Source: Physcomitrium patens
Taxonomy: Eukaryota; Streptophyta; Bryopsida; Funariales; Funariaceae
Direction: 5' to 3'
Length of the DNA: 64,000 nucleotides
Assembly: GCF_000002425.4 (NCBI RefSeq)
Contig: NC_037255.1
Span: forward strand, 7,756,063-7,820,062
The first letter of the stretch is position 1; each line of letters starts with the position of its first letter. Position numbers and translations under genes: made by a program. Positions 48,651-61,140 of this stretch are shown here, one piece after another. The notes below the pieces were generated by a model. It saw only the letters and a list, made by a program, of their open reading frames with translations, did not search any database and was not told the DNA's origin.

Positions 48651-50046
48651 TGGAACCTTGCTGGACTGTGGATATGGCCCATTCTGAATCTGATAGATTC
48701 ATTCGTAAAGTCCAGTCTCCTCACTCACAAGCTAGTGACTTCGAAGTGAAGAGTGCTTTGATCATGAAGGTTTTATCCCGATGGCACCAACATGGTTTGT
48801 GAGGTCATTTTAAGTTCAGTTAAAGGGAGTTGGGAACAGAGTGGTTGGAAATTGATTAAACTTGAATGTGGTCCTAGTGGGATCATAATAATACAACCTC
48901 TTTTGTGGTACATCAATCAAATGAATATATATATATATATATATACATACATATATGTCTGTGTGTGTGCGCGCATTGAGAAGGAGAGAAGATGCACAAC
49001 ATTTGGAGAGCACCCAACAAAGTGGTTCGATGTCCATAGACTGACTAAAAGCAGTGAGGCTTGGTAACCTCTCTTGGTTGTCAAGCATGCTTTCACTCGA
49101 ATGTGGGGAGAGGAGGTACAAGAGAGATGCTTATGCTCACTTCTTCAAATCAAAGATGAGGTTTATGAATGACTTTTTATGCATAAAAAAGGAACTAGAT
49201 GACGCGTAGACTGCCCCACAGCTGAACACACCAGAAAACATATAGTTATATAGATATATATGGCAGTAGCAAAATCTCGACATGCCACAGCGAACAGCAT
49301 GGGAAGCAGTGTCCAACAGTGGTTTGGAACACAGAATGTGAATCTGAAAGCTTCACGAGCATATATCACTACACTGAAGAAGTTCGCATGAGTGTGACTG
49401 CTAGAAGAATAGTTTGTATAAACCCGCATCCATGATGAGCAAGAATAGCAGAGTTGGGCTAAGGTTCAACAATAGAGAAGAAATGCAACAGTGAGCTGAC
49501 AAAATGAAAAGCACAAAATCACAGCAACAGGGGCTCCAAAATTACAGTTTGAGAGATAAGGCTGAAGAGAAACAGAAAAGTAGACCACCCAAGACGCTGG
49601 AGATGTTGGTGTCATACTAACAGAAACGTCTCCGAGAGGAGCAGTTCCATGATCTACACACACTTGTTACCAGTCTCATTATAGTCTTGACCTGGAGAAA
49701 CACATGTTCTATTTTTCAACTTGTGCATCAATCTGCATCTGAACAAGAGTCGAGTCCAGCATCATCTGCTCTCACGCCGCCACAAATGAGCTCCCTCGAA
49801 CGGCATGGTTAGAGATTATGAAGCATTTCGCAAAGAATGAGTTTTTTTTTGAAGCACTCAGATTTGAAAATGCGTCAACGGAATGTTGAGAAAATGATAA
49901 GGTGATTTCGCGTCTTGCGTTCGTCATCGAACCCAAACTTAGCGAACGCAAGTAGTATCCCTTAAAGATTACTTCTTATATGCTACATAAGCTTCTACAC
50001 TCCACACAGAGCTACCAAATACGAAAAAGTGAAAGAGTTATGAAAC

Positions 50047-50436
50047 ATGCTCCCTCAATTTACTACTTTCTTCAGCATCGTTGAGAATGGTTATCACTCT
50101 CTGAACCAGTCTTTCTTTAGACCAGTGCGTTGTCACATGAAATCTGGTTTGGGTCAAACTAATAAAACATTCGATGGAGTCAAGACGACATTACAGAGCG
50201 ATCTTAAATCCCCACCAACTGCTATCGACGTTGAAAGATTAGGAGCAAAATTCTCAAATAAAAATTTCCGAGCTAAAACATTCATTCATAACATACTTAT
50301 CAATAAAAAAATCGTTAGCTCTAGTATTCTGAAGTCTCCCTACTGGAAGTACATTGAAGTTGCACCAATGTCTGACCCCTCATACAAAGCCTCCATGAGA
50401 CGGATCCGTGTACTCATTGAGCACCTTAAGAGCTAA
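50047..50436 (+). CDS. Hypothetical ORF, 129 residues
   Basis: An ATG frame of 129 codons in a stretch without other features. The predicted protein is basic and hydrophilic, with no signal peptide, membrane segment or motif I recognise; its end reads RRIRVLIEHLKS. No splice sites or neighbours support it. It may be a small lineage-specific gene, a remnant of one, or a chance frame; the last is more likely. Confidence 0.18.
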   Translation: MLPQFTTFFSIVENGYHSLNQSFFRPVRCHMKSGLGQTNKTFDGVKTTLQSDLKSPPTAIDVERLGAKFSNKNFRAKTFIHNILINKKIVSSSILKSPYWKYIEVAPMSDPSYKASMRRIRVLIEHLKS

Positions 50437-51210
50437 CTCCGAATTCCTAGTTGAAGATGTTTACTTGATTTACACTACTCTTGAAAAAACAGCACCTGAA
50501 CAGAAGGTAGAAGTGAGCAAATACGATATGAAACTAAGAACTAGAACGTCTTTTTGTATCGACGGACACATGAATAACAGTTGAATACAAAAACACTTTG
50601 ACCGAATTAAATCATGTCGTTTCGTTCATAGTGTTTCAGATGATCGAAATTTTGAGAAGGGTTCCAGTGAGAGAGTTCAATCACTGTGAACAGTTGATAG
50701 CACCTGCATATACAAAGCGCACCTACTTGAGAAAAAGAAACAAAAAAGGTTTTAAAAAATTAATTTAAAACCTATTTCTTGAGATTTGAGTTTTTCCCTC
50801 GTCTCGTAAAACCAATCGAAGACCTTAAATCTGGTCATTTGGAAGAGAATTGTCCAGTAAACGTCTATCTGATTCCGACGGAGCATGTGGGTACTTGCTA
50901 AGGTTCGCTCATTCTAGTAACTGGGGCAGCCTTGTTAAGTTATTGTGTACGTGTAACGTAGAAACTTGGCACTCAAGCACACTAGAAACAAAATCCGGAA
51001 CCACACAACAGGATTGTGATGCGGAGCAAGAAAGTGGGTGAGACCAATCGCATTCGCGTGACCAATTTGTTCATTGTCCAGCTCTCAAACGTAACAGCCC
51101 TAGCTAGGACAATTCTGAGGTCTATGCAACGAAAAACGACTCACATACAGGCGTAATGAGAGGTTGATTCTGTCGTTCCGAAGGTTGAAGCAAGAGATCA
51201 ACTCATTTTC

Positions 51211-51255
51211 CATTACTCACTCTGTAGAGAAAACACTCCTCTACAGAGAGTAATG
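51211..51255. other. Near-perfect hairpin, 17-19 base arms
   Basis: The left arm CATTACTCACTCTGTAGAG (51,211-51,229) pairs with CTCTACAGAGAGTAATG (51,239-51,255). The only imperfection is two unpaired bases, and the loop is nine bases. It could be a tiny foldback element or a structured RNA segment; it is shorter than typical plant miRNA precursors. Confidence 0.75.
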
Positions 51256-52694
51256 ATCCACGTTCTATGAGAAATTCCAGCATTTTATCTATGAGAAGTC
51301 CCGACAACTTAGTGTGTTGCTAATGTATCGTCGATTTTCTACATATTTGTTGCGCTGGTGCAATACTATCACAACGTTAACTAGGCAATGAAGATACAGG
51401 ACCACCAGGGGAATAATCTGAAGATGTGCCTCGCAGCATGGAGATAATATAACTCCGTGTGCGTCGAGGAACCTGCTAAATCAATCATATGCGATTCTTC
51501 ACAATCAGCGCACCACATTTCAAGCGCAGTAAACAGATAAGGGCAAACAGTTTATGCTGCAATTCAAACGATAGAGAAAGAGGGAGAGAGAATTTGATTT
51601 TATTTAATTTATTACTATTGTTATTATTATTTTAATACAAAACTTTTTTTTGACTTCAACTTCCTCAGATCCAGAACCCAACCTTGCAGGGCGTTCCAAG
51701 TGATCTGCATTTCTTTTCTCCCACCAACTACAGCTGAAAAATATGCTGAGCCTCCAAAACCATTGCAATATCTACTCAAATTTTTAACTTTTCTCGCGTG
51801 TAAATTGGAAAAAAATTCATCCGACTCTTGAGAGGGATTATAACAAGCATATTGTCACCAACATTCGCAATCATCCGCATTCCGTACTACATTTGGTCTC
51901 CACGTCAACATTCCCTGGATGATGTATTCACAATTGCATACTACTAAGTAAATTGCATACAAAGAAAATTGACAAAGCTTCCTAGTTCTCCAGATTCCCA
52001 CTAGATTTTTGAGAGGGGCAGAATAACCTCTACAATGCGTCAACAGTGTCGTTCAACGTTACTCTCTTGTTTCTCTGAGTGTTCACTATTCTGGATATCG
52101 CTCAACGTGCATTCCATGACCGCAACGCGGGTTTCAATATCAGCAATTCCCTGGATTACATTCAGAAAGTAGATGAATTTCATTTATTTGTTGCTCCCGG
52201 GACGTGAACAATCGCATCAGTTCTACAGAGACTGAGATACAAATACGTTTCAACAGACCTTCAAACTATAGCGAATCTCATTTGAGATCGAAAAACGACG
52301 AGTGAATATTAATTGTACCTGGCAATGATGATAGTCGTTATTGTTAACATGGTCTATCATCTTGAACGGACGGTGGTCCTGATGCTCCATCGGTGAATCA
52401 GTTGAGTTGAAGTAAAAAGTTTTATCCTAAAAGCACATTTTCTAACACTGATGTCAACTCTACGCAACTCTAACAGTTTCTCTGACAATTACTTGTTCAG
52501 ATGGATATTTCTAAAACTAGATTGCTACTTTTCCTTGTACCTTATCTCATTTTTATCGTGAGTTTGTTTTATACTTGTGTTCTATTGTTGATGCTTTGAA
52601 TGGTTTTCTTACTGATTGTGATCAAGATTTTGAAGTTTTGAGTGCTGAGGATTCTGCTTTGTTTGATCTTTTTTATTCAATTACAAATCTCAAG

Positions 52695-54216
52695 ATGATA
52701 TCTTTTCTACACATCCCTACTTTGATTTCAAATTGTTGGATTCTACATTCCACCTTTTTTGTGTTTGTTGCGTTGTGGATAGTGTTTCAGACTGGTTTTG
52801 TTGTAGCTGGGAAGAATAACAGTATTCAAGATAAACGTATTGAAGCGTATTATTTCAATGAGTCCCCTATTGGTATTTCTGACAACACCTTTTATAGTAC
52901 TAACAATGATGAACTAGTTTCCCAACTATACTTCGACAGCAAGCAATCATAAGGTTTTTAACTCCTCAACTTTTTTATTCCTTTGCTATATATATTTTGA
53001 TATATATATTTTTTGTTTTATTTGTGTATTTTTATTGACTGAATTTTATTTATTGTTTGCAATAGTGGAGAAACAAACTCACTTCATGGCAACAACTATG
53101 AAGTAAAATGGATTAGTGGATGTTGGCAAGGTAATCCAATTGACAATTGTTGGCTCTGGGATTCAAATTAGTACAATCATTGCCAAAAAGCTAGCTTCAT
53201 GTGTGGTGGGATTTGGGCAAGATGCTATTGGAGGAAGGGATGGATCTATTTATGAGGTTTCTGACAATGGTGATGATCTTGTAAACCCCAAACCCAAGAC
53301 TTTGCGCTCTAGAGCCACAAGAAATGTTTTCTCAAAGTAATACCATCAAATTGAAAGGAGAATTGTGGGTATCTAGATTTCAAATGCTCCAGATGGTTTA
53401 ATTGATATTAGCAAAGGTTCCACTAACATCACCATTTCTAACCATTTCTTCACAAATCATGAAAAGGTAAAAATATAAACCTAATAGTTTTTTGAAATAC
53501 AATGTTTTTAAAAATTGGAATTAAAAATCATTTTGATTCTAGAGTTGAAACTTTGGAAGCCCTAATGTGGATTTTTTATTTTTCTTCTATTAGTCTTTTA
53601 TTCTTTTATTATTATTATTATTATTATTTTATGCTTATAGAAAATAATACATGTAATGTTATTGGGTTCATCATCTAAAGATGAAATGGACAAAAACATG
53701 TGTGTTACAATTGCCTGCAACAAATTTGGACCCTATCTTATTCAAAGAATGTTGATATAAAGATTTCTTTTCATTTTTATGTTTTGTTGGATTTGATTTT
53801 TTAAAGTTTTCCTCAAGGCCATGAGAATTGAAAAGAAATAACCAAATAACTTAGAAATATGTATCTTTGAATGTAGATCTCGATATGGAATTAACCATAT
53901 TATCAACAATGACTATTCAAATGGTTGGATTAAGTATGCAATTAGTGGAAGCGAAGGTCTAACTATACTCAGTGAAGGTAATTATTTCAAGCCAAAAAAA
54001 TTCAAAGAAATTACTAGACATTTCAATGATAAGAATAGTTAGAAAAAGTGGAATTGGGCATCAAATCGTGATATTTTTCTTAATGGAGCTTTTTTCACAA
54101 ACTCAAGAAACAACCTAAATTCTAGTATTGTGTATAACAAAGTTGTAAGCACACTAGCATGTCTTGCTCAAACAATTCTAGATATTACCAAAAACATTGG
54201 ACCTTTTTTTCTTTAA
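52695..54216 (+). pseudogene. Broken pectate lyase (polysaccharide lyase family 1)
   Basis: The host family is clear. An N-terminal exon from ATG 52,695 to about 52,952 has a hydrophobic signal or anchor stretch (FFVFVALWIVFQTGFVVA). The next piece (about 53,066-53,338) reads [13 protein letters not shown], then [20 protein letters not shown] and [15 protein letters not shown], as in plant pectate lyases. Further pieces are DGLIDISKGSTNITISNHFF (near 53,390-53,466), VMLLGSSS to FGPYLIQRM (about 53,650-53,758), CRSRYGINHIINNDY and WNWASNRDIFLNGAFFTNS (about 53,875-54,216). Defects: a stop where WDSNW should follow, a frameshift just after it, another stop before KKWNWAS, and loss of about 85-90 residues between RATRNV and DGLIDI. 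That gap removes the WIIF-to-WIDH segment with Ca2+ and pectate ligands. It cannot make an active enzyme for cleaving homogalacturonan. Confidence 0.85.
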
Positions 54217-54925
54217 AAAACTTAAAAACTACATCTTCAGATTTTGTCAAAATTCATTGACAATATTGGTGATTATCTATCTTTAATATTAATGAAATAA
54301 CTATTAAATTTGATTTTTTAAACTTTATACTTTAGATATAATATTCATTTGTGTGTATATATATATATATATATATAGCATTTTTATTTATTTTTATATT
54401 ATTGATACTTGCAACTCTAGATCCATGTACAGTACATTGCAAAAATATTACCACAAAAGTTTTTTGTTTTTTTATTTTTTTTTCAAATTTCTCCTTTTGA
54501 GATTTAATAAAATCCACTGCTATAGAAAAAGACAAATGAGTATGAAGAAGAATCTTTTGCATCCTCATTTTAGAACACAAGATCAAATGAGCTCTTGAAG
54601 CTTGTCTCCATTATAAGAGCATTTCATCTAATCATTCCAAGCATGGAGATCCAATAATCTGAATTTGAGTGTTTGGCATTCCATTATATACTTCAAATTG
54701 AGAGTAATTGTGAAATACAATAGCAGTACATGTCTTGCTGTAATAAAAACATACATATATATATATATATAGATATATATATATATATATGATGAAGAAA
54801 TTATCTTTGGTAATAAAGTAAAAAAAAAAATCAAGTTAATGTAGCAAATACCATGAAGAAAAGAATTTGAAAAAGCAACATTTATATTAGAAATACTATT
54901 TTAGTTACGTTATGTTATGTTTCTT

Positions 54926-54958
<33 letters not shown>

Positions 54959-57021
54959 TACTACTCTAATTCTATATCAATACTCTAACACTAGAGTATT
55001 AATAATAATAACAACTGCATATTGTAGATTTAACAATCATGATTGGTAGTTCCCATCGCCTTGGTATCGCTGAGTCGGTGCTACGTAAAGATAGTACCAT
55101 CGACGCAGCAACACTTGATCAGCTAAGAATTTGCTTCTTGAGCAATTTAAAAAATAATCTGTTCTCGAACCACCTGCCACACTTGACCGGTTATTTCAAC
55201 ACCTGTAAAAATAAATAAAAACAAAATCTCCACTCGCCTTCCTCAACCCCGACGCATCAATCCACTCTTCTGAATACCACGTAAATTCACCAAAGCTCAT
55301 CCCAGAAGCTCCAAACCCTGCTTTCGATACGCAACGGTAAGTCCAAATGTTGACTCACGTCAACTTCCCGGCTTCGCAAAACCACGATCAAACTCCAACT
55401 CCACGGGTTCTACTCACTCTAAGAACTCTCCCATACCATTTCAATGGACCACACATACTACAATCACTCACTCCTTCATGGTCACAAAAAAACTACGACT
55501 ATTCGCGTCACCGGTACCCCCCCCCCCCCTCTTCCAAAACAAACCCTACAACATCACAGACTCCTGCACCAAATGCGAGAGACAAACCACTCAAGATGAA
55601 GTGAATTCGCAGAAACCACACCGATTGAGCCGCGAGCAGATCCAAAGGAGTGATAATCAATCGAAATAGCTGCCGCGATGGGCACCTCAACTCCGCTTTG
55701 AATGGCTGTGGTGAACTGTGCCATCGAACCCCTCTTCACATTGCTTCCCCACAAGCCCTAGACGGATGAACTAGCACCATATGGATGAATTATATACAAA
55801 CGAATGAGTTAAGTGCACTCGAAAAAACATCATTCATTCGTTTCGTAAATTCGTGGGATGAACTGAGATATTAACATTGTTTATTGAATGTTTCATAACT
55901 TACAAAAAAATCAATTAACACTGAAGGGTAGTTTTAATGCATTTTATATTCTATTTCCAGAGATTCAAATCAATTTATCATTCAACAATCAATTGATGCT
56001 CAATCCATGTAGTAATGACTAAAATGCCAGTTAATTATTATTAGATCTTTAAAACATTATTTATGTGCTATTTAGAAAATAACAATTAATTACATAACTA
56101 GTTCCCACCAACAGAGTCAACATTTTTAATGCTATTATTAAATATAGGGTGTTGCAAATATCACCACAATTTTTGCTATTGTCATCATAACTCATTTCTA
56201 ATTAAAATTTTAAATTAATTTTTGAATAATTTGAAAAAGTAAAGCATATTGAAAATATCAATATATTATTTTATTATAATTTTTAAAAAAACACACGTTT
56301 ATATTAAATGCTTGGCAAGTTGTGGTTGCTATAGCAAAACTGATGGGATTTGTTTTGAAATAAAAATTAATTTGAATGTATGTTATGAAAAGTTGCAAAT
56401 ACCAAAATGGCTTCTTTTACAACACTAACAGTGAAGATATTTTTTTAACATATTTTTTTGCAAAAAAATTGATCAATCTATTACACACTTTTCTTAAAGA
56501 TGCATAAAATATTACAATGAAAACATTTCAAATGTAACATTGCAATTTCATTGTCTTTGGGTTCAATTGTACTGCATTAGCTGATGAAGTATTCATTTTA
56601 ATTTAATTTTAACTGATTTCATTGTCACAACATTAGATTAGTCTTTCAATGGTTTACTGAATTGGATGACAAAATACATATACACACACAACTGAAGGGT
56701 AATTTTAATGCTCTTTTAAATTTATAGCGTTGCTTTATCATTAACATTTTTGTATAGCGAAGTTCTGAATACATACGTATTCTAATATTTATTTCGGTGC
56801 ATCAGCTACCTACTTTTCAAAAAATTACCATTTAATTTTATTAGAAATTGGTGCAACCTTAACCTATTAATAATCTTACAATTGATATTGTTTATGAACT
56901 GTTAACTTACACTTTTTATTAATAAATCATCCTTGTATAAAATCATCTTCACACTGGTTTTTGATTTGTGAATAGGTATTTTTTAATTTATTATGAGGGG
57001 AAAATATATACACACACACAG

Positions 57022-57050
<29 letters not shown>
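54217..57050. other. Intergenic DNA, mostly AT-rich
   Basis: AT runs lie at about 54,356-54,377 and 54,756-54,790, and a T run near 54,940-54,959. A patch of normal composition at about 55,040-55,800 has short frames on both strands and a C run (55,518-55,528), but no domain. Nothing else is recognised. Confidence 0.45.
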
Positions 57051-57052
<2 letters not shown>

Positions 57053-60000
57053 CATTTGTATCATAAGGACATGTATCAGTTATCATTGTTTGCTCATTCG
57101 TTAGTTTGGAGGGAGGGAGGAAGGGGAAACAGCCACCGTGTGAACGGGGGTTAAGGAAAAGAATTCCGACCCCATTCATACTGGCTGTTTTCGTCCTCGC
57201 TCTCGGTGATAGGACCCCACGAGCACCCTATCCACCTCCGAGCGTGGTAATGAGGACTCATCCTGCCACGGGGATGGGAAGGTGGACCAGTGGGGTGGAA
57301 CCTCGAGAACGCCGCCAACTGATTTTGAATTTCACACGTGTGGGTCTGTCAATGGAGGACAGGAATATGGTCCCAGAGCATTGGGTTTCTGTAAGCTTCG
57401 ATGATTGGATGTTACGCATCCATTGAATGAATGATTAATATAACGAATGAAATAACTGACGAACGAAAGTATGTATTAATGGATGGATGCGATAGTTATT
57501 CGTTCGTTGGTTGTTTTGGCCATGTGTGACGCTGCTGGGCACAATGTGAAATGAGTATAGAACTTAGTGCGTGTGAAAAGGGATGGCGATAGCAGGACCA
57601 TCATTAAATGGGGTTTCTTAATCAATGTCATGTCATGTAATCTTTTTAATGAATGGATGCAGGAATAAATAAATAAATAAATAAATAAAATTCCAAACCA
57701 ATCTTTTGAGAGTGATTTTTTAATTTAATTTTTCATATATATTTATATTTAATAATTTATTTATCAAAAATAAATATTAAAACTTTGCAATTATATGTTT
57801 AAACTTTGAAGAGTGAATAAATAAAGGCTTTGGTTACGGATTTTGATTTCTTAACAATAGTCACGAATTTATATGTCTTCTTTATGTATACAACAAAAAA
57901 AAAAAATGAAAAGTATAAACTTTTTAGATTTCTCTTATCTTTTATTTTAAATATTTACTTTAAAATATACTTTTTCTAATAAGCAGAAATGAATGGTTTT
58001 GACCCAAGCAACAAGAGAAAGGAGCACAACATCAGAATTTGCCATTGTGGAACTATACTGAATATTCACATCTTGGATCGGAAAGAGAGAGAATAACAAA
58101 AGTATAAATAAAAATAAATAAAAATAAAACTTCATGTGATGGTCATAAATACGTTTATGTGCATAACTTTGAATTCTACAGTTACAATGTGTTTTCTGAT
58201 AAATTTCTCTTCAAATAATTCATCCACAACAACAATTTCAGCATAGGAGCCCTAAGTGAATGGAGATTACTAATATAACTATATTCCTTGTGAATCCAAG
58301 GGCGTCCTTTTATGAAAAGATTGTTGATTTTTTTGACATGGGGGGGGCGAGGGGCAAGATTTATTTGAATAACTGTTCTTCGTTCTAACATAATAAATCA
58401 ATCTAGGTTATTTGATATTTATGCAGAATATAACCCCTCCGCTGAAATCAAGACTGAGGTAACTAAGCATATTGAAATGGGAACAAATACTTTCATCAGT
58501 GGAGAAAATTTCTCTATATTTATTTGTGTATTTCATTCTTAGAAATTACTGTAAATATCATACACTTTTTGCAACTTGGACTTTTGTTTCAATGCTAAAG
58601 TTTGTATTATTCCGTTATAATCCATTTTTTTAGCTTTTTTGTCTAATAATCTGTTGGTTTTAACACAAATATTATACAGCATAGTCTCAATATTTTGTCA
58701 ATCATATTCTTTTACATTTGAATATTGGGAACAGCTAGATGGACTCCCCCACATGCCATTCACCTCTACATATGCTATATAACTCTTGTTTATACAAAAA
58801 AATGTTTTAAGGTAAATTGGCATGAAAGATTCTCTAAATGGAAATAATAACCCTTTTGAAGTGAATGAAAGAATTACATAAAATTTATTACTGTATGTTT
58901 TAGACTTTCCAGAAAAAACAAACATGGTTGATATTACCATGTTGTCTACTATTGTTTGTATTTCATCAAGATTTTAGTTTTTAATTTTCTAATTTTTCAT
59001 TAGTAAAGGATTCACTGATTTTCAATTAAAATTCTCCTTATTATCACAAATGCTATGATAAATTCATAATTGCTTTAAATATAAATCTATCAATAGATTT
59101 TACATGCTTTTAAAGCATTTTTTATTTTTAAGGCTTCAATATAATGCACAAATATGTAGCGTACATTTTCATAAATTCATCATTTCATACATGTATACAT
59201 ATAGAGGTTTTTTTTCTCTCATCTCTTCTGATTATTATTTTTTATTCCTATCTTTTATTTTAATTTTTATCCAAGATGCCCAATTACAAGGGGAAAAAAA
59301 AAAAAAAAAAAAAAAAAAACACACTTGAATAATAAAAAGCAACATGCAAAATTACAGATTCCCAAGCAAAAAAAACTGAAAAATTAACCAAGTTACAACA
59401 CGATGGCATAAAATACCTCTCGTTATATACATGCACATCTCTCAAACATGTGGATGTATTTTATTTCGTGGTATATTTTTATTCATTTTATAACAAGGAA
59501 AAGACATGAATGAAGAGATTGATTGGTGGTATTCAAGTTGTCCAACAAGGAAGAGCAACCTTTATGGACTGGTAAGGGTAACAAGGAAGGGTCGGGATGG
59601 GAAAAATAAAAGGCTTTTTAATGAATTGAATGCTACCAGAAGTGTCTTGTGGGGTATGGGGAAAAGTAAGACACAAGGAAGTTGACCACCACCAATAACT
59701 TGGTGGGTGGAATGAAGGAATAAATGAATGAAATATAGTGATAGAGGCAGCCTCATTCACACATTCACACAAACATAGAAAATGAACATATCCACATATA
59801 GAAATAAAAGCATACATGGACAAAAACAAGGAGAATTCAATCTAAAAGATAATGACTATAGCACAGTCTCATTATATTCAACAAAAAAAAAAGTAAAAGA
59901 AACCAAGAAAGAAATGGAGTTTCTACCCCAACTCACTCACACAAGGGGGAGAAAGGCCCTATTTGTTGTTGTTGACTTTGACTTTTGACTTTTGACCTTT

Positions 60001-61140
60001 TTTTTTTGGATCCTTGGGAGTTGCTCCCCTGCATGTGGGATTTATATTCACAATTTCCCATTCTGCTAATTCTGCCACAAGGCAACAAAACAACAACTAA
60101 TTTACTGCATCCTCCTATTCAGGGACTACTACTTTTGACCTCAAACACATACAAAGACCCCACCCCCCCTTCCCCATTAGCATTCTAAATTTAGGGTTGT
60201 AGGTAGGACTCACTTAATTGTGGTGGGGGAGGATAATGGTATCCTGTCTTCCCCACAGATAGACTCTCTTCCTCCCTCCCTCCTAACACACAACTTGAAT
60301 TAGGGCACGGAATTGGGGGGGGGAGGAGGTTGGGTGGGTTTGCCCAACTGAGATTTATGAAGTTGGGGGAGAGGAGGGCAAAACCCTAATTGCACCCTCC
60401 ATGTCAGCACCCACACACACATATTGTTTTGCCATATGGACCCCCCCCCACTCTGTCACAGTAAAGATATGCCTATTGGTGGGAAGGTGCAGGAGGGAGG
60501 GCGAGTTTGCTTTGTGAGAGGAACATATTTTTATTATCATCCACTGTGATCATCGTCACTACCTGTTCTATTCTATTCCACTCAATGGTGGTGGTGGTCA
60601 TGCTTATTTTAGGGTTCACCTTGGTCCAACTAGCCAAAAACACACACTCGCACACACAGTCAGTCAGTCAGTCAGATGTAGTTATATCCATTGTGCAAAG
60701 ATAGAGGGTGGAGAAGAGCAGCTTTCTGAGGGCACCTTGGTGGAAGAGTGAGCTAGATTGGTCTATTCTGGAGGGCAGACTAGATAGATAACAAGCACCC
60801 TCCCTACTTGGCAGTGATGGAAATAAAAGTTCAAACATTGCATGCTGATTTGTAAAGGGGGAGGGAGGGTTGGCATTGTAGTGCTATCTATTATTATCCA
60901 GTCTAGTGCTAGGGCAAAGCATTGGGTGCTCTGTTGGCATTCACTGCTCTCACAAACATATATATATATATATATATTCCTACAGAGGTGAGGTTCCTCG
61001 AATAGAGGATTCCGATTACTGCTCTCAAATTTTCGTCCCCCAAAATCCTACGTGGCAAATTCGCATGCACCTGGTGTGAATCAATGACATACACACGAAT
61101 GACTGATCGACTTCCTTCCTCTCTTCCATGTCGAAATCCT
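57051..61140. other. Intergenic DNA with a GC-rich patch and simple repeats
   Basis: A GC-richer patch at 57,100-57,420 contains a 106-codon frame that opens with TTG and has no known domain. Simple repeats include an AAAT run (57,663-57,690), a poly(A) run (59,294-59,319), an AGTC run (60,657-60,676) and an AT run (60,958-60,977). The region 59.5-61.1 kb has pyrimidine- and purine-rich blocks typical of plant promoter DNA. Confidence 0.4.

Larger units (their letters stand above)
48651..52694. other. Intergenic DNA of mixed composition
   Basis: Base composition is near that of the genes from about 48.6 to 52.4 kb, yet no family could be named. Contents are an AT run near 48,929-48,944, one longer ATG frame (50,047-50,436, listed apart), a hairpin (51,211-51,255) and GA-rich DNA near 51,573-51,590. 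It could be decayed gene or transposon sequence. Confidence 0.4.

Noticed and set aside
57106-57426. 106-codon frame in a GC-rich patch
   Set aside because: Opens with TTG, low-complexity start and no recognised family.
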